NCBI RefSeq assembly: GCF_900187325.1
Contig: NZ_FZMZ01000005.1
Location: 868,001 to 932,000 of the forward strand
Direction of reading: 5' to 3'
Length of the DNA: 64,000 nucleotides
DNA from: Virgibacillus ndiopensis
GTDB taxonomy: Bacteria > Bacillota > Bacilli > Bacillales > Amphibacillaceae
A program made the translations under genes and the position numbers. The notes beneath the pieces were generated by a model. The model searched no databases. It was not told where the DNA came from and saw only the letters and a program-made list of their open reading frames with translations. Below are positions 51,295 to 61,251 of this stretch, one piece after another. Numbering within the stretch: position 1 is the stretch's first letter; each line of letters opens with the position of its first letter.

Positions 51295-51738
51295 TTAAGC
51301 AGTTATAAGTTTTTCTTTCATCGTTTCACTTAATGGAACAGAATTTCCAGTTTCAGGATGTATGTAAACGATCCTCCCTCTTCCAGTTAAGCACATATCT
51401 TCGTTTTGATTTAGCGCCATATAATGTAAATCAAATGATGAGTTTCCGACATGAGAGACCTTAACAAAAAGTCTTAAATCGTCTTCAAAAAATATTTGTT
51501 TGTGATAATCACATTGCAAATCAGCAACTATCGGAATACCATTTTTACTATTAGCATCATCAAATAAACCAACAGATTTTAAAAATTCGATACGCGCTTC
51601 CTCAAAATAAATAAATGATGAAACGTTATTAACATGACCGAACATATCCGTTTCTGAAAAACGAACTTTTATTGGTGTAAAAAATGTGAATCCCGATCGC
51701 CACTTTTCCATGTCCTCTATATATAAAATTGAATTCAT
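51295..51738 (-). CDS. Acyl-CoA thioesterase (4HBT hotdog fold, YsmA-like)
   Basis: Predicted thioester hydrolase of 147 residues. The hotdog motif IKVRFSETDMFGHVNNVSSF holds the 4HBT-type Asp and the helix that follows. YIHPETGNSVPLSETMKEKL closes the fold. Substrate unknown. I keep the ATG at 51738, seven bases after AGGGG; an internal ATG at codon 10 has GAGG only two bases away. Same place as B. subtilis ysmA. Confidence 0.85.
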   Translation of the reverse strand: MNSILYIEDMEKWRSGFTFFTPIKVRFSETDMFGHVNNVSSFIYFEEARIEFLKSVGLFDDANSKNGIPIVADLQCDYHKQIFFEDDLRLFVKVSHVGNSSFDLHYMALNQNEDMCLTGRGRIVYIHPETGNSVPLSETMKEKLITA

Positions 51739-51819
51739 TCCTTTTCCCCTTCCTGCAATCTTTTAGGCTGTTTCCTAAAAGACAGTTGCAATTTCTAATG
51801 CTGAATCTTGTTTAATAGT
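51739..51819. other. Short intergenic stretch upstream of thioesterase gene
   Basis: Probably carries its promoter; nothing clear seen. Confidence 0.3.
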
Positions 51820-52000
51820 TGATATAAAATACGACGTAAGCGTTGTGTTAATTCACTTCTTTTATTGCTTTCTGCCCAGCAGCCCGTATCCACTTCGCGC
51901 ATCCTTTGCGGCTGTTGAGCCTCCTTGTGCTAAAGCACTCCGGATTCTCACCGATGCTCTCATCTCCCAAGAGTCTTCGTATATACGGGCTGCTTGTAAG
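51820..52000. repeat. GC-richer palindromic intergenic element B
   Basis: Perfect 12-bp inverted repeat AGCAGCCCGTAT (51878-51889) / ATACGGGCTGCT (51983-51994) encloses ~93 bases that contain further short stems and GAGCCTCCTTGTG. It shares GTATATACGGNCTGC and GAGCCTCCT with element A at 47750-47922. No transposase. From 52001 to 52160 I see nothing recognisable. Confidence 0.5.
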
Positions 52001-52158
52001 AAAATATATGCATTTCTATATTTCATCAATGAAATTGGATTAAAAAACACAACACTAAGATGGAAATATACAGCAATCCCATGGAAAGGTAATCCAAGTA
52101 TAAACTAATATCGCAGTTTCTATAAATAGTAACAAACTATGCGAAAAAAGCCTACTTT

Positions 52159-52195
52159 AAAAAATGACCCTCACCATAAAAATGGTAAGGGTCAT
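52159..52195 (-). terminator. Terminator of the sdh operon
   Basis: Near-perfect 14-bp stem ATGACCCTCACCAT / ATGGTAAGGGTCAT with a T-run on the minus strand, ~25 bases after sdhB. Confidence 0.9.
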
Positions 52196-52218
52196 GGTAA
52201 AATTCCAACTACATCAAA

Positions 52219-52983
52219 TTAACGTACATTGTCACTTCCAAAGAAATTTTTAAATGATTGTATATTTGTTGCACGATTCATTGCAGCAATAGAAGTTGTC
52301 AATGGAATTCCTTTTGGACATACTTGAACACAGTTTTGAGCATTTCCGCATCCAGTAATTCCACCTTCTTCCATTAATCCCTCTAAACGTTCACTTTTAT
52401 TCATTTCCCCTGTTGGATGAGCATTGAATAATCGCGCTTGAGAAATTGCAGCAGGTCCAATAAAGTTTGATTTATCATTAACATTTGGACATGCTTCTAA
52501 GCACACACCACAAGTCATACATTTAGAAAGTTCATACGCCCATTGACGTTTTTTCTCAGGCATACGTGGTCCAGGACCTAGATCATATGTTCCATCGATT
52601 GGTATCCATGCTTTTACTTGTTTTAGTGCATCAAACATTTGTTCGCGATCAATAATTAAATCACGAACCACTGGAAACGTACTCATCGGTTGCAAACGAA
52701 TAGGTTGTTCTAATTGGTCTACTAATGCAGCACAAGATTGACGAGCTGTACCGTTAATGACCATCGAGCAGGCTCCGCATACTTCTTCCAGACAGTTCAT
52801 ATCCCACATAACTGGAGTTGATTTTTCTCCATTGGCGTTAACAGGATTTTTACGTATTTCCATTAACCCAGAAATAACATTCATATTTTTTTTATAAGGG
52901 ACATTGAATGTTTCCTCATAAGGGTCAGAATCCGGGCTGTCTTGCCGAGTTATAATAAAAGTAACAGTATTTTGTTCAGCCAT
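52219..52983 (-). CDS. sdhB: Succinate dehydrogenase iron-sulfur subunit
   Basis: Electron-transfer subunit of complex II. Three iron-sulfur clusters are visible: CLEEVCGACSMVINGTARQSC (2Fe-2S), CMTCGVCLEACPN (4Fe-4S) and CGNAQNCVQVCPKGIP (3Fe-4S type). I use the ATG at 52983 (MAEQNTVTFIITRQD), ten bases after GGGGAG, giving 254 residues, the Bacillus length. The longer reading overlaps sdhA by 23 bases. Last gene of sdhCAB. Confidence 0.97.
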   Translation of the reverse strand: MAEQNTVTFIITRQDSPDSDPYEETFNVPYKKNMNVISGLMEIRKNPVNANGEKSTPVMWDMNCLEEVCGACSMVINGTARQSCAALVDQLEQPIRLQPMSTFPVVRDLIIDREQMFDALKQVKAWIPIDGTYDLGPGPRMPEKKRQWAYELSKCMTCGVCLEACPNVNDKSNFIGPAAISQARLFNAHPTGEMNKSERLEGLMEEGGITGCGNAQNCVQVCPKGIPLTTSIAAMNRATNIQSFKNFFGSDNVR

Positions 52984-52999
52984 TTCTATCTTTCTCCCC

Positions 53000-54751
53000 T
53001 CAATGTTTTTTTGAATAGTCACGTAACCTTGGTTTGATTAGTGAAGTATCCACTTCTTCATATGTTAATACCGGAGCATTGTTCTCCTTATCAAATGTTG
53101 CGATTGTAGTTTTTAACCAATCCTCATCATTACGATCAGGAAATTCTGGTTTATAATGTGCCCCGCGGCTTTCATTACGGTTATATGCTCCTTGTGTAAT
53201 AACACGTGCTAAATGAAGCATATTTTTAAGTTGACGTGTGAACATAACACCTTGGTTGCTCCAACGAGAAGTATCATTAATATTAATATTTTCCCATCGT
53301 TCTTGAAGTTCTTGAAGTTTTTCGTCCGTTTTAAGAAGTTTATCGTTGTGACGTACTACTGTAACATTATCTGTCATCCATTCTCCTAGCTCTTTATGAA
53401 GCTGATAAGCATTTTCTTCGCCCTCCATCTTCATAAGCTTCTCGAATTTTTCTTGTTCTTCTTTTACAGTTTTCTCGAACAATTCAGGTGACATATCCTC
53501 AACGTGTATGTCCAAATCATCAATGTATTTAATTGCATTCGGTCCTGCAACTGAACCACCGTAAATTGCTGACAACAATGAGTTAGCACCTAGACGATTT
53601 CCGCCATGTTGAGAATAATCACATTCACCACATGCAAAGATTCCTGGAATACTAGTCATCTGATCAAAATCAACCCAAAGTCCACCCATAGAATAATGAA
53701 CAGCAGGGAAAATTTTCATTGGAACTTTACGTGGATCTTCCCCAACAAATTTTTCATAAATCTCGATGATTCCACCAAGTTTTACATCCAATTCTTTAGG
53801 GTCTTTATGTGATAAATCTAGGTATACCATATTTTCCCCATTGATACCTAATTTTTGATTTACACAGACATCAAAAATTTCTCGTGTTGCAATATCACGA
53901 GTAACTAGGTTTCCGTATGCAGGATATTTTTCTTCTAGGAAGTACCACGGCTCCCCATCTTTGTACGTCCAAACACGTCCACCTTCACCACGTGCTGATT
54001 CACTCATTAAACGTAATTTATCATCACCCGGTATTGCTGTCGGATGAATTTGAATAAATTCTCCATTTGCATATTTTGCACCTTGTTGATACAAAATACT
54101 TGCTGCAGACCCTGTATTAATCATTGAATTGGTAGATTTACCAAATATAATTCCTGGTCCGCCAGTAGCCATTATCGTTGCATCTGATGGAAAAGATCTT
54201 ATTTCATGCGTCTTAATATCTTGAGCAACAATTCCTTTACCAACACCTTCATCATCAAGGACAGCTCCAAGGAATTCCCAGTTTTCATATTTCGTTACCA
54301 GGCCATCCACTTCATAACGACGAACTTGTTCATCTAGTGCATATAATAACTGCTGACCTGTTGTTGCCCCCGCATATGCTGTACGGTGTACGGCCGTACC
54401 ACCAAAACGACGGAAATCTAATAAACCTTCGGGCGTACGGTTGAACATAACACCCATGCGATCTAGCATGTTGATTATACCAGGCGCTGCTTCACACATT
54501 GCTTTTACAGGCGGTTGGTTTGCTAAAAAGTCCCCGCCATAAACTGTGTCATCAAAATGTTGCCAAGGTGAATCTCCTTCACCCTTTGTATTTACTGCAC
54601 CATTTATACCACCCTGGGCACATACAGAGTGAGAACGTTTTACAGGCACAATGGAAAACAGGTCTACATTAACACCTGCTTCAGCTGCTTTAATTGTTGC
54701 CATAAGACCAGCTAGCCCGCCTCCAACAACAACCACTTTACGATTACTCAT
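53000..54751 (-). CDS. sdhA: Succinate dehydrogenase flavoprotein subunit
   Basis: Oxidises succinate to fumarate. FAD Rossmann motif VVVGGGLAGLMATIKAAEAG at the N-terminus; the histidine for covalent FAD is in RSHSVCAQGGINGAV. Active-site regions include FIQIHPTAIPGDDKLRLMSE and the arginine-bearing HYSMGGLWVD. It has 583 residues. Second gene of sdhCAB. Confidence 0.98.
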   Translation of the reverse strand: MSNRKVVVVGGGLAGLMATIKAAEAGVNVDLFSIVPVKRSHSVCAQGGINGAVNTKGEGDSPWQHFDDTVYGGDFLANQPPVKAMCEAAPGIINMLDRMGVMFNRTPEGLLDFRRFGGTAVHRTAYAGATTGQQLLYALDEQVRRYEVDGLVTKYENWEFLGAVLDDEGVGKGIVAQDIKTHEIRSFPSDATIMATGGPGIIFGKSTNSMINTGSAASILYQQGAKYANGEFIQIHPTAIPGDDKLRLMSESARGEGGRVWTYKDGEPWYFLEEKYPAYGNLVTRDIATREIFDVCVNQKLGINGENMVYLDLSHKDPKELDVKLGGIIEIYEKFVGEDPRKVPMKIFPAVHYSMGGLWVDFDQMTSIPGIFACGECDYSQHGGNRLGANSLLSAIYGGSVAGPNAIKYIDDLDIHVEDMSPELFEKTVKEEQEKFEKLMKMEGEENAYQLHKELGEWMTDNVTVVRHNDKLLKTDEKLQELQERWENININDTSRWSNQGVMFTRQLKNMLHLARVITQGAYNRNESRGAHYKPEFPDRNDEDWLKTTIATFDKENNAPVLTYEEVDTSLIKPRLRDYSKKH

Positions 54752-54778
54752 GAGAAATACTCACTCCCTTATTCATTA

Positions 54779-55396
54779 TTAAATTCCGTAAGCAAATTGT
54801 ATTAATGCTCTTACACCGATATAGCTAAGTGCTAAAAATACGATTAACGTTGCGTATGTAGCTACCTTTTGAGATCTTGGTGATTGAGTGAATCCCCATG
54901 ACACTAAAAAGCTCCATAAACCATTTGAGAAGTGGAATGTAGTAGATATAACACCCACAATATAGAACCAAAACATTACAGGAGTGGACAGAATACTTTC
55001 CATTAATCCATAATTCAGTTCTTCGTTACCTAAACCAATTTGTATACGAGTTTCCCAAACATGCCATGCAATAAATATTAACGTAATAATACCGGTTACG
55101 CGTTGTAAATAAAACATCCAGTTTCGGAAATAACCGTATTTTGTAGAATTATTCTTTGTTACAAATACAATATAGACACCCAGTATTGCATGGAATAAAA
55201 TTGGAAGATAAATAATTACTACTTCCAATACAATCAAGAATGGTAAGCTTTCTACAAACCCTGCTGCATTATTAAAGCTTTCTTCACCATATACAGCAAA
55301 ATGATTTATAATCAAATGCTGAATCAAAAAAACACCAATCGGAATTACTCCTAACAGTGAGTGTAGCCTGCGATACCCAAATTCGCGATGTTCCAT
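54779..55396 (-). CDS. sdhC: Succinate dehydrogenase cytochrome b558 subunit
   Basis: Membrane anchor with two b haems that passes electrons to menaquinone. It has 205 residues with five membrane helices. Candidate haem-ligand histidines are in HSLLGVIPIGVFLIQHL, ILFHAILGVYIVF, IFIAWHVWETR and STTFHFSNGLWSF. First gene of sdhCAB, with an ATG behind GAGGGGGGT and a good promoter ~130 bases upstream. Confidence 0.96.
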   Translation of the reverse strand: MEHREFGYRRLHSLLGVIPIGVFLIQHLIINHFAVYGEESFNNAAGFVESLPFLIVLEVVIIYLPILFHAILGVYIVFVTKNNSTKYGYFRNWMFYLQRVTGIITLIFIAWHVWETRIQIGLGNEELNYGLMESILSTPVMFWFYIVGVISTTFHFSNGLWSFLVSWGFTQSPRSQKVATYATLIVFLALSYIGVRALIQFAYGI

Positions 55397-55524
55397 TAAG
55401 TGTTACCCCCCTCAGATTATGTAATATTATTTTGTTATTTGCACGGGTTTCTAAACAATAAAGATTGCGTCATTATAGGTATTCCCCTTTACTGCCTAAA
55501 AATGTACAATTTGTGACACGTTTT

Positions 55525-55553
55525 ATTGTACTTCTTACCTTTATAAGCGTCAA
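55525..55553 (-). promoter_or_regulatory. SigA promoter of sdhCAB
   Basis: Minus strand: TTGACG (55553-55548), a 17-base spacer and TACAAT (55530-55525). This leaves a ~120-base leader before sdhC. No cre-type catabolite box was clear. Confidence 0.7.
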
Positions 55554-55719
55554 GAAAAGGACTCTAAAATTTTTATATAAGGCAATCTGCATATTTTGTC
55601 CATAAAATTAAAAAGCATCCTTGCACAACCGCTCATTTATATAGATAATAATACTAGTAATCTATTTAAATGAATTTACCGTTTTCGTTGAATTGGTTCA
55701 GTTAGAAAGGATGACATCG

Positions 55720-56157
55720 ATGTCAAAAAATCAGGTTTTAGTCCCACTAACATCACTCGATAAACTACAAAGTTCCGGTGCTGGTTATGATTTACTACGT
55801 TATTATAGTCTACCCGAAATATTAGGGACGGAAGCAAATACACTTTTATATTTTATGGGCAGAAATCTTGCTAGAAAACTAGATATCAAGACTATAGAAG
55901 ACATCTATTTTATTTTTGATAAATTAGGTTGGGGAAAACTAGAATTAGTCAAGAAAAAAAGAAAGGAAATTATTTTTCATTTAATGGCCGATTCAGTCGC
56001 AAATCGTTTAAATGCTCCATTCGAATCAGAGTTTCGATTGGAAGCTGGATTTTTGGCTGAATCTATACAAATAATCAATGAAGCATCATGCGAATGTATG
56101 GAAGAAGTTAACAAAAAAATTCTCCAGGTTGAATTTACGGTGATTTATACAGCTTAG
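55720..56157 (+). CDS. yslB: YslB family protein (DUF2507)
   Basis: A 145-residue cytosolic protein of the DUF2507/YslB group related in fold to V4R sensors. ATG 55720 lies eight bases after AGAAAGGA, and the protein starts MSKNQVLVPLTSLDKLQ. Family parts are GAGYDLLRYYSLPEILGTEA and RLEAGFLAESIQ. It ends with a CECMEE segment that could bind metal or thiol. No known function. Same place as B. subtilis yslB after sdhC. Confidence 0.88.
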   Translation: MSKNQVLVPLTSLDKLQSSGAGYDLLRYYSLPEILGTEANTLLYFMGRNLARKLDIKTIEDIYFIFDKLGWGKLELVKKKRKEIIFHLMADSVANRLNAPFESEFRLEAGFLAESIQIINEASCECMEEVNKKILQVEFTVIYTA

Positions 56158-56175
56158 CAAATCAGGAATAGAAAA

Positions 56176-56214
56176 AAAGTAATGTTCTTTAACGGTTAAA
56201 GAACATTACTTTTT
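56176..56214. terminator. Bidirectional terminator between yslB and uvrC
   Basis: Perfect 19-bp stem (arms AAAAGTAATGTTCTTTAAC and GTTAAAGAACATTACTTTT, one-base loop). It serves both convergent genes. Confidence 0.92.
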
Positions 56215-57991
56215 ACTTTTTTGAATTCAAATGATCGATAATAAGTTCTGCGATGTTTTTAGGAATACCTAGCCTTGTTATAGTTGATAATGACGTATTC
56301 TTTATCTCTTCTATTGATTTAAAATGAGTCAACAATAACCTTCTCCGTTTTTCTCCTACTCCAGGTATTTTATCCAATTCAGATTGAAACAAATTCTTCC
56401 CGCGTAATTGTCTGTGAAAAGTGATAGCAAATCTATGCACTTCATCTTGAATACGTTGTACTAGATAAAATTCTTGTGATTTCCGTGATAGCGGGATAAT
56501 CTCAGGGGGAACTCCATACAATAACTCACTAGTTTTGTGCTTATCATCCTTTGCTAAACCACACAATGGAATATCTAACCCCAGTTCATTTTCCAATACA
56601 TCGAGCGCTGCATTCATTTGCCCCTTACCACCGTCTACAATAATTAAATCTGGTAGTGGCAACTGCTCTTTCAATACTCGAGTATAACGCCTCCTGATAA
56701 CTTCACGCATTGTTTCATAGTCATCAGGTCCCAGAACATCTTTTATTTTATATTTACGGTATTCCTTTTTATTGGAACGTCCATCAATGAAAACAACCAT
56801 AGCTGATACAGGGTCTGTTCCTTGAATATTCGAATTATCAAAAGCCTCAATACGATGTGGCATTTCAATGTTTAACTTTTCTCCTAGCTGCTCTACCGCT
56901 TTTATCGTTCTTTCCTCATCACGTTCTATTAAAGAAAATTTCTCATTTAGAGCAATAGAAGCGTTTTCCATTGCTAATTCTACTAGTTCTTTTTTCCTGC
57001 CACGAAACGGGACATGAACATCCATTTCTAATAACGTCGTTAATAAATCTACATCGACTCCAACCGGTACTAGAACCTGTTTTGGTTTTGGATGATGCTG
57101 ATGCAAATAAAATCTGCCAATATAACTTACAAATGTTTCTTCCGGATCATCAAAAAACGGAAAAATAGATACATCTCTTTCAATTAATTTTCCTTGTCTA
57201 ACAAAGAAAACTTGAATACACATCCATCCTTTATCATAGCTATATCCAAATATATCTCTATTCACTCGATCTTTAAGTGTCATTTTTTGTTGTTCCATTA
57301 TTGACTCAATATACTGGATTTGATCACGCATTTCTTTAGCGCGTTCGAAATCTAATTTTTCACTTGCATCAAGCATTTTTTGCTTTAAATCGTTTTTAAT
57401 TTCTTTATGGCCACCATTTAGAAAAGAAGTAATGTTTTGTACAATTTCTTTATATGTTTCTTCAGTAGCTGGATTTTGACCGCAAGCTAAACACTGACCC
57501 ATATGATAGTAAAGGCAAACACGTCCCGGTGGATTATTACATTTTCTTAATGGATACATCCGATCAAGAAGTTTCTTTGTTTCCCTTGCAGCGATAACAT
57601 TCGGATAGGGTCCAAAATATTTCCCCTTGTCTTTTCTTACATTTCGAGTAATCAAAAGTCGCGGATGTCTTTCTGCAGTTATTTTTAAATAGGGGTACGT
57701 TTTATCATCTTTTAACATGACATTATATTTAGGATCGTATTTCTTAATCAAATTCATTTCTAAAATAAGTGCCTCAATTTCAGATGAAGTTACAATATAT
57801 TCAAAATCAACTATTTCTTGTACCAAACGCTGTGTCTTTCTATCATTAGCACCTGTAAAGTAGGACCTTACTCTATTTTTTAACATTTTAGATTTACCTA
57901 CATAAATGATGGTTTTATGTTTATCTTTCATCAAATAGCAACCTGGTTGAGCTGGTAGAACAGCTAATTTTTCTTTAATTGTTTGATTCAT
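56213..57991 (-). CDS. uvrC: UvrABC excinuclease subunit C
   Basis: Makes both incisions in nucleotide excision repair. GIY-YIG nuclease domain at the start ([20 protein letters not shown]); a Cys-rich cluster [20 protein letters not shown] that could bind a metal; a UVR domain ([18 protein letters not shown]) that binds UvrB; an RNase H-like domain with [19 protein letters not shown] and [13 protein letters not shown]; and a C-terminal helix-hairpin-helix. The start is uncertain: ATG 57991 ([13 protein letters not shown]) fits relatives, but ATG 58003 is equally possible; the ribosome site AAAAGGA is badly spaced for both. About 592 residues. Confidence 0.95.
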   Translation of the reverse strand: MNQTIKEKLAVLPAQPGCYLMKDKHKTIIYVGKSKMLKNRVRSYFTGANDRKTQRLVQEIVDFEYIVTSSEIEALILEMNLIKKYDPKYNVMLKDDKTYPYLKITAERHPRLLITRNVRKDKGKYFGPYPNVIAARETKKLLDRMYPLRKCNNPPGRVCLYYHMGQCLACGQNPATEETYKEIVQNITSFLNGGHKEIKNDLKQKMLDASEKLDFERAKEMRDQIQYIESIMEQQKMTLKDRVNRDIFGYSYDKGWMCIQVFFVRQGKLIERDVSIFPFFDDPEETFVSYIGRFYLHQHHPKPKQVLVPVGVDVDLLTTLLEMDVHVPFRGRKKELVELAMENASIALNEKFSLIERDEERTIKAVEQLGEKLNIEMPHRIEAFDNSNIQGTDPVSAMVVFIDGRSNKKEYRKYKIKDVLGPDDYETMREVIRRRYTRVLKEQLPLPDLIIVDGGKGQMNAALDVLENELGLDIPLCGLAKDDKHKTSELLYGVPPEIIPLSRKSQEFYLVQRIQDEVHRFAITFHRQLRGKNLFQSELDKIPGVGEKRRRLLLTHFKSIEEIKNTSLSTITRLGIPKNIAELIIDHLNSKK

Positions 57992-58090
57992 GTATATGTT
58001 CATTCCTTTTAAATCACCCACTTTACGCGGGCGCAGTCTATACATCACTAACAGGTAACTGCCGCTTTTGTACTTGTAAAGTAAAAGATA

Positions 58091-58120
58091 ATCCCTTGTC
58101 ACATAAGGTCAACAAGGGAT
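58091..58120 (-). terminator. Terminator-like hairpin after trxA
   Basis: Perfect 9-bp stem ATCCCTTGT / ACAAGGGAT with a 12-base loop, ~35 bases past the trxA stop; the T-rich exit is modest. Confidence 0.6.
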
Positions 58121-58154
58121 CTACTCTTTGTACATTATACAATTATACACTCTT

Positions 58155-58469
58155 TTAAGCGTGTTTGTTAATTAATTCAACAAGCGCTTCTTTTGGTTGG
58201 AAACCAATAACTTGATCAACAACATTTCCATCTTTAAAAAGTAATAAAGTTGGAATGCTCATTACACCAAATTTTCCTGCTGTCTCCTGATTTTCATCTA
58301 CATCAAGCTTAACTATTTGAACTTTATCTTCCATTTCACCATCAATTTCTTCTAAAACTGGAGCAATCATTTTACATGGCCCACACCAAGGAGCCCAAAA
58401 ATCAGCTAGCACTAATCCTTCAGCTGTTTCTTTAGTAAAATTTTGATCCGTCACGTTAACAATTGCCAT
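58155..58469 (-). CDS. trxA: Thioredoxin
   Basis: General disulfide reductase. The active site [13 protein letters not shown] and the cis-proline loop [12 protein letters not shown] are intact. 104 residues, the family length. ATG start behind GAGGAGG. It lies between uvrC and etfA as in B. subtilis, with its own upstream gap of ~150 bases. Confidence 0.97.
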   Translation of the reverse strand: MAIVNVTDQNFTKETAEGLVLADFWAPWCGPCKMIAPVLEEIDGEMEDKVQIVKLDVDENQETAGKFGVMSIPTLLLFKDGNVVDQVIGFQPKEALVELINKHA

Positions 58470-58576
58470 TGAATTTCCTCCTCAAGTCTTACATTTAACT
58501 CTTTTTAGAGTATATCATCGATAGTATTTCCTTGCTAATAGTTTGCTTATTCATTTCAGATTTATATTTAAAAGTG

Positions 58577-58606
58577 AATAAAACCGCCCCTAGGGACGGT
58601 TTTATT
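58577..58606 (-). terminator. Terminator of fatty-acid degradation operon
   Basis: Stem AAAACCGTCCC / GGGGCGGTTTT (one G-T type pair) after etfA with T-rich exit. Confidence 0.85.
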
Positions 58607-58619
58607 TTATCTCTTTAGC

Positions 58620-59588
58620 TTATTTCACTTTCTTAATTTCTTCAATCAACATTGGTATAACTTCAAATAAATCGCCAACAATACCATAATCAGCAACATT
58701 GAAAATGTTTGCTTCAGGATCTTTGTTAATTGCAACAATTACTTTTGAATTTGACATACCAGCCAAATGTTGAATAGCACCGGAGATACCACATGCTATG
58801 TAAAGATCTGGTGTAACAACTTTACCAGTTTGACCAATTTGCAAGGAATAATCACAGTATTCAGCGTCACACGCACCGCGTGATGCTCCAACAGCACCAC
58901 CTAAAAGATTCGCTAACTCTTGTAATGGTTTAAACCCATCTTCACTTTTTACACCACGTCCACCAGCAACAATTACTTTCGCTTCTGATAAATCAACACC
59001 CTCTGACACCTTTCTAATAACATCTTTAATAACAGTACGTATATCTGTAACATCTACTTCTTTAGATGTTACTTCACCTAAACGTGTTTCATCACGGTCA
59101 AGTGCAGCGATATTGTTGGGACGAATTGTAACAAACGTAACGTCACTAGTAATTAACTTCTTTTCAAATGCTTTACCAGAGTAAATAGGTCTTGTAAATA
59201 CAACCTTATCACCGTCCACTTCAATGTCAGTTGCATCTGAAATCAAACCAGATTCTATTTTACTTGCAAGTTTTGGTGTTAAATCCTTCCCAATAGCAGT
59301 GTGCCCCATAACAATGGTATCCGGTGATTCATCATTAATCACAGCCATAACTGCTTGACCGTAACCTTCTGATGTATACGTTTTCAAATCATCGTGTTTA
59401 ATTGTGATAATACGATCTGCACCATAATATACCATTTCATTTGCTTGTGCTTCCAATTCCCCGTCTCCACATAAAACCCCAACGATTTCTCCGTCTGAAC
59501 TTACTTTTTTTGCTGCAGCAATTGCTTCAAATGTAACATTACGTAATGAACCATCTCTTGTTTCACCTATAACTAGTAGTTTGCTCAT
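58620..59588 (-). CDS. etfA: Electron transfer flavoprotein alpha subunit
   Basis: With EtfB takes electrons from acyl-CoA dehydrogenases. The C-terminal FAD domain is recognisable by VIVAGGRGVKSEDGFKPLQE, then GAVGASRGACDAEYCDY, IGQTGKVVTPDLYIACGISG and VIVAINKDPEANIFNVADYG. 322 residues. It is the last gene of the operon, 26 bases after etfB. Confidence 0.97.
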   Translation of the reverse strand: MSKLLVIGETRDGSLRNVTFEAIAAAKKVSSDGEIVGVLCGDGELEAQANEMVYYGADRIITIKHDDLKTYTSEGYGQAVMAVINDESPDTIVMGHTAIGKDLTPKLASKIESGLISDATDIEVDGDKVVFTRPIYSGKAFEKKLITSDVTFVTIRPNNIAALDRDETRLGEVTSKEVDVTDIRTVIKDVIRKVSEGVDLSEAKVIVAGGRGVKSEDGFKPLQELANLLGGAVGASRGACDAEYCDYSLQIGQTGKVVTPDLYIACGISGAIQHLAGMSNSKVIVAINKDPEANIFNVADYGIVGDLFEVIPMLIEEIKKVK

Positions 59589-59614
59589 TCGAGTTTCTCC
59601 TTTCTATGCTCGGT

Positions 59615-60388
59615 TTAAAGTACTTTTGCTTCATTTTTTAATAGTGAAACTAATTCTTGAACTTGATCCTGCAATTCGCCTTCAAGTACTTTCCCTGCTT
59701 CTTTTTCCGGCGGTAAAAATATATCAACAGTTTTTGTTTTTGGTTCTAGATCATCTTCGTCTAAATCAAGGTCATCAATTTCCAATTCTTCCAACGGTTT
59801 CTTCTTCGCTTTCATAATACCTGGAAGTGAAGGGTATCTTGGTTCATTCAATCCTTGTTGACATGTCAACAGTACTGGAAGACTTGTTTCTATTTTTTCA
59901 ATATCACCTTCAACATCTTTATCAATGTTAACTGTTTCTCCATCAATTTTTAAACTAGTAATTGTTGTTACATAAGGGATTCCTAAACGTTCTGCTAGTC
60001 TTGGACCTACTTGCCCACTCGCTTCATCAATCGCTACATTACCTGCTAAAATTAAATCTACTTCTTTCTCTTCAAAATACGCTGTCAAAATCTTTGCTGT
60101 TGTAAACTGATCCCCTTCTTCAAGATCATCTTCTGTATTGATTAAAACAGCTTTATCAGCACCCATTGCTAATGCAGTACGCAATTGTTTTTCAGAGTCT
60201 TCATCACCAACTGTAACAACAGTAACTTCTCCACCGTGTTCATCACGTTGCTTGATCGCTTCTTCTACTGCATATTCATCATAAGGATTAATGATGAATT
60301 CAGCACCATCATCTTCAATTTGACCGTTTGTTACAGCAATTTTTTCTTCTGTATCAAATGTCTTTTTTAACAAAACATAAATGTTCAT
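59615..60388 (-). CDS. etfB: Electron transfer flavoprotein beta subunit
   Basis: Partner of EtfA; holds the AMP and shares the FAD. Signatures: the start MNIYVLLKKTFDTEEKI, NPYDEYAVEEAIKQRDEHGG, GNVAIDEASGQVGPRLAERL, LPVLLTCQQGLNEPRYPSL near residue 185 and IMKAKKKPLEEL. 257 residues. Follows fadB by 33 bases. Confidence 0.97.
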   Translation of the reverse strand: MNIYVLLKKTFDTEEKIAVTNGQIEDDGAEFIINPYDEYAVEEAIKQRDEHGGEVTVVTVGDEDSEKQLRTALAMGADKAVLINTEDDLEEGDQFTTAKILTAYFEEKEVDLILAGNVAIDEASGQVGPRLAERLGIPYVTTITSLKIDGETVNIDKDVEGDIEKIETSLPVLLTCQQGLNEPRYPSLPGIMKAKKKPLEELEIDDLDLDEDDLEPKTKTVDIFLPPEKEAGKVLEGELQDQVQELVSLLKNEAKVL

Positions 60389-60421
60389 GTGATATCCTCC
60401 TTTAGTAATAACAATTATAAT

Positions 60422-61195
60422 CTATTTATCTTGGAAGTTGGGTTTACGTTTTTCAATAAACGCTTGTATTCCTTCTTTTGCATCTTCGGATCCAAATATT
60501 TCACCAAAGGCCTTCGCCTCCATTTTTGACCCTTCTGCAAAATGTTCCGCTTTTGCATATGGAATTAATTTCATTATACGATTGATTGTTGGCTTACTTT
60601 TCGAAGCTATCTTTTCTGCTAGTTTCATAGCTTCTGTAAATACAGTTTCCTCTTCAAATACATGATTAGCTAAACCTAATTTATGAGCTTCTCTACCACT
60701 AATAGGCTCACCAGTTAGAATCATTTCATAAGCCTTTGCAGTACCTACATATTGTGGCAAACGTTGAGTACCTGCAAACCCAGGTATAATTCCTAACGAA
60801 AGCTCCGGCAATCCCATTTTAGTGTTTTCTGTTACAATACGGATATGACAGGCCATTGCCAATTCTAATCCACCACCTAAAACAGCCCCGTGAATAACAG
60901 CAATAACAGGAATTGAAAAATACTCAATCCGATCAAACAATTTTTGTCCTTCACGTGATAACGATTCATAATCAGAAGCATTCTGTAATGATGTAAATTC
61001 CTTTATATCTGCCCCTGCTGAGAAAAATTTACCTTCACCTTTTAAAATGATTGCTTTAATTGTCCCATCCTTCTCAATTTCATCAAGCTTTTCAGCAATA
61101 TCCTTCAACAATGCACTGGACAGCGCATTTGCCGGAGGGCTTTTAATTGTTAATGTTGCTATGTGATTAGTTGATTCGTATGCTATCGTACCCAA
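60422..61195 (-). CDS. fadB: Enoyl-CoA hydratase
   Basis: Hydrates trans-2-enoyl-CoA in beta-oxidation. Crotonase fold: oxyanion-hole segments KFFSAGADIKEF and IHGAVLGGGLELAMACH, then LPELSLGIIPGFAGTQRLP with the catalytic Glu. 257 residues. TTG start eight bases after AAGGAGG. Naming follows B. subtilis, where fadB lies between fadR and etfB. Confidence 0.93.
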   Translation of the reverse strand: MGTIAYESTNHIATLTIKSPPANALSSALLKDIAEKLDEIEKDGTIKAIILKGEGKFFSAGADIKEFTSLQNASDYESLSREGQKLFDRIEYFSIPVIAVIHGAVLGGGLELAMACHIRIVTENTKMGLPELSLGIIPGFAGTQRLPQYVGTAKAYEMILTGEPISGREAHKLGLANHVFEEETVFTEAMKLAEKIASKSKPTINRIMKLIPYAKAEHFAEGSKMEAKAFGEIFGSEDAKEGIQAFIEKRKPNFQDK

Positions 61196-61251
61196 TGTTC
61201 AATCCTCCTTTTTAACATAATAACAGAAATTTGCATTGATTTGCATTCTTC

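Noticed and set aside
51845-52108. 87-codon frames over element B (both strands)
   Set aside because: They cover an inverted-repeat element and resemble translated repeat sequence.
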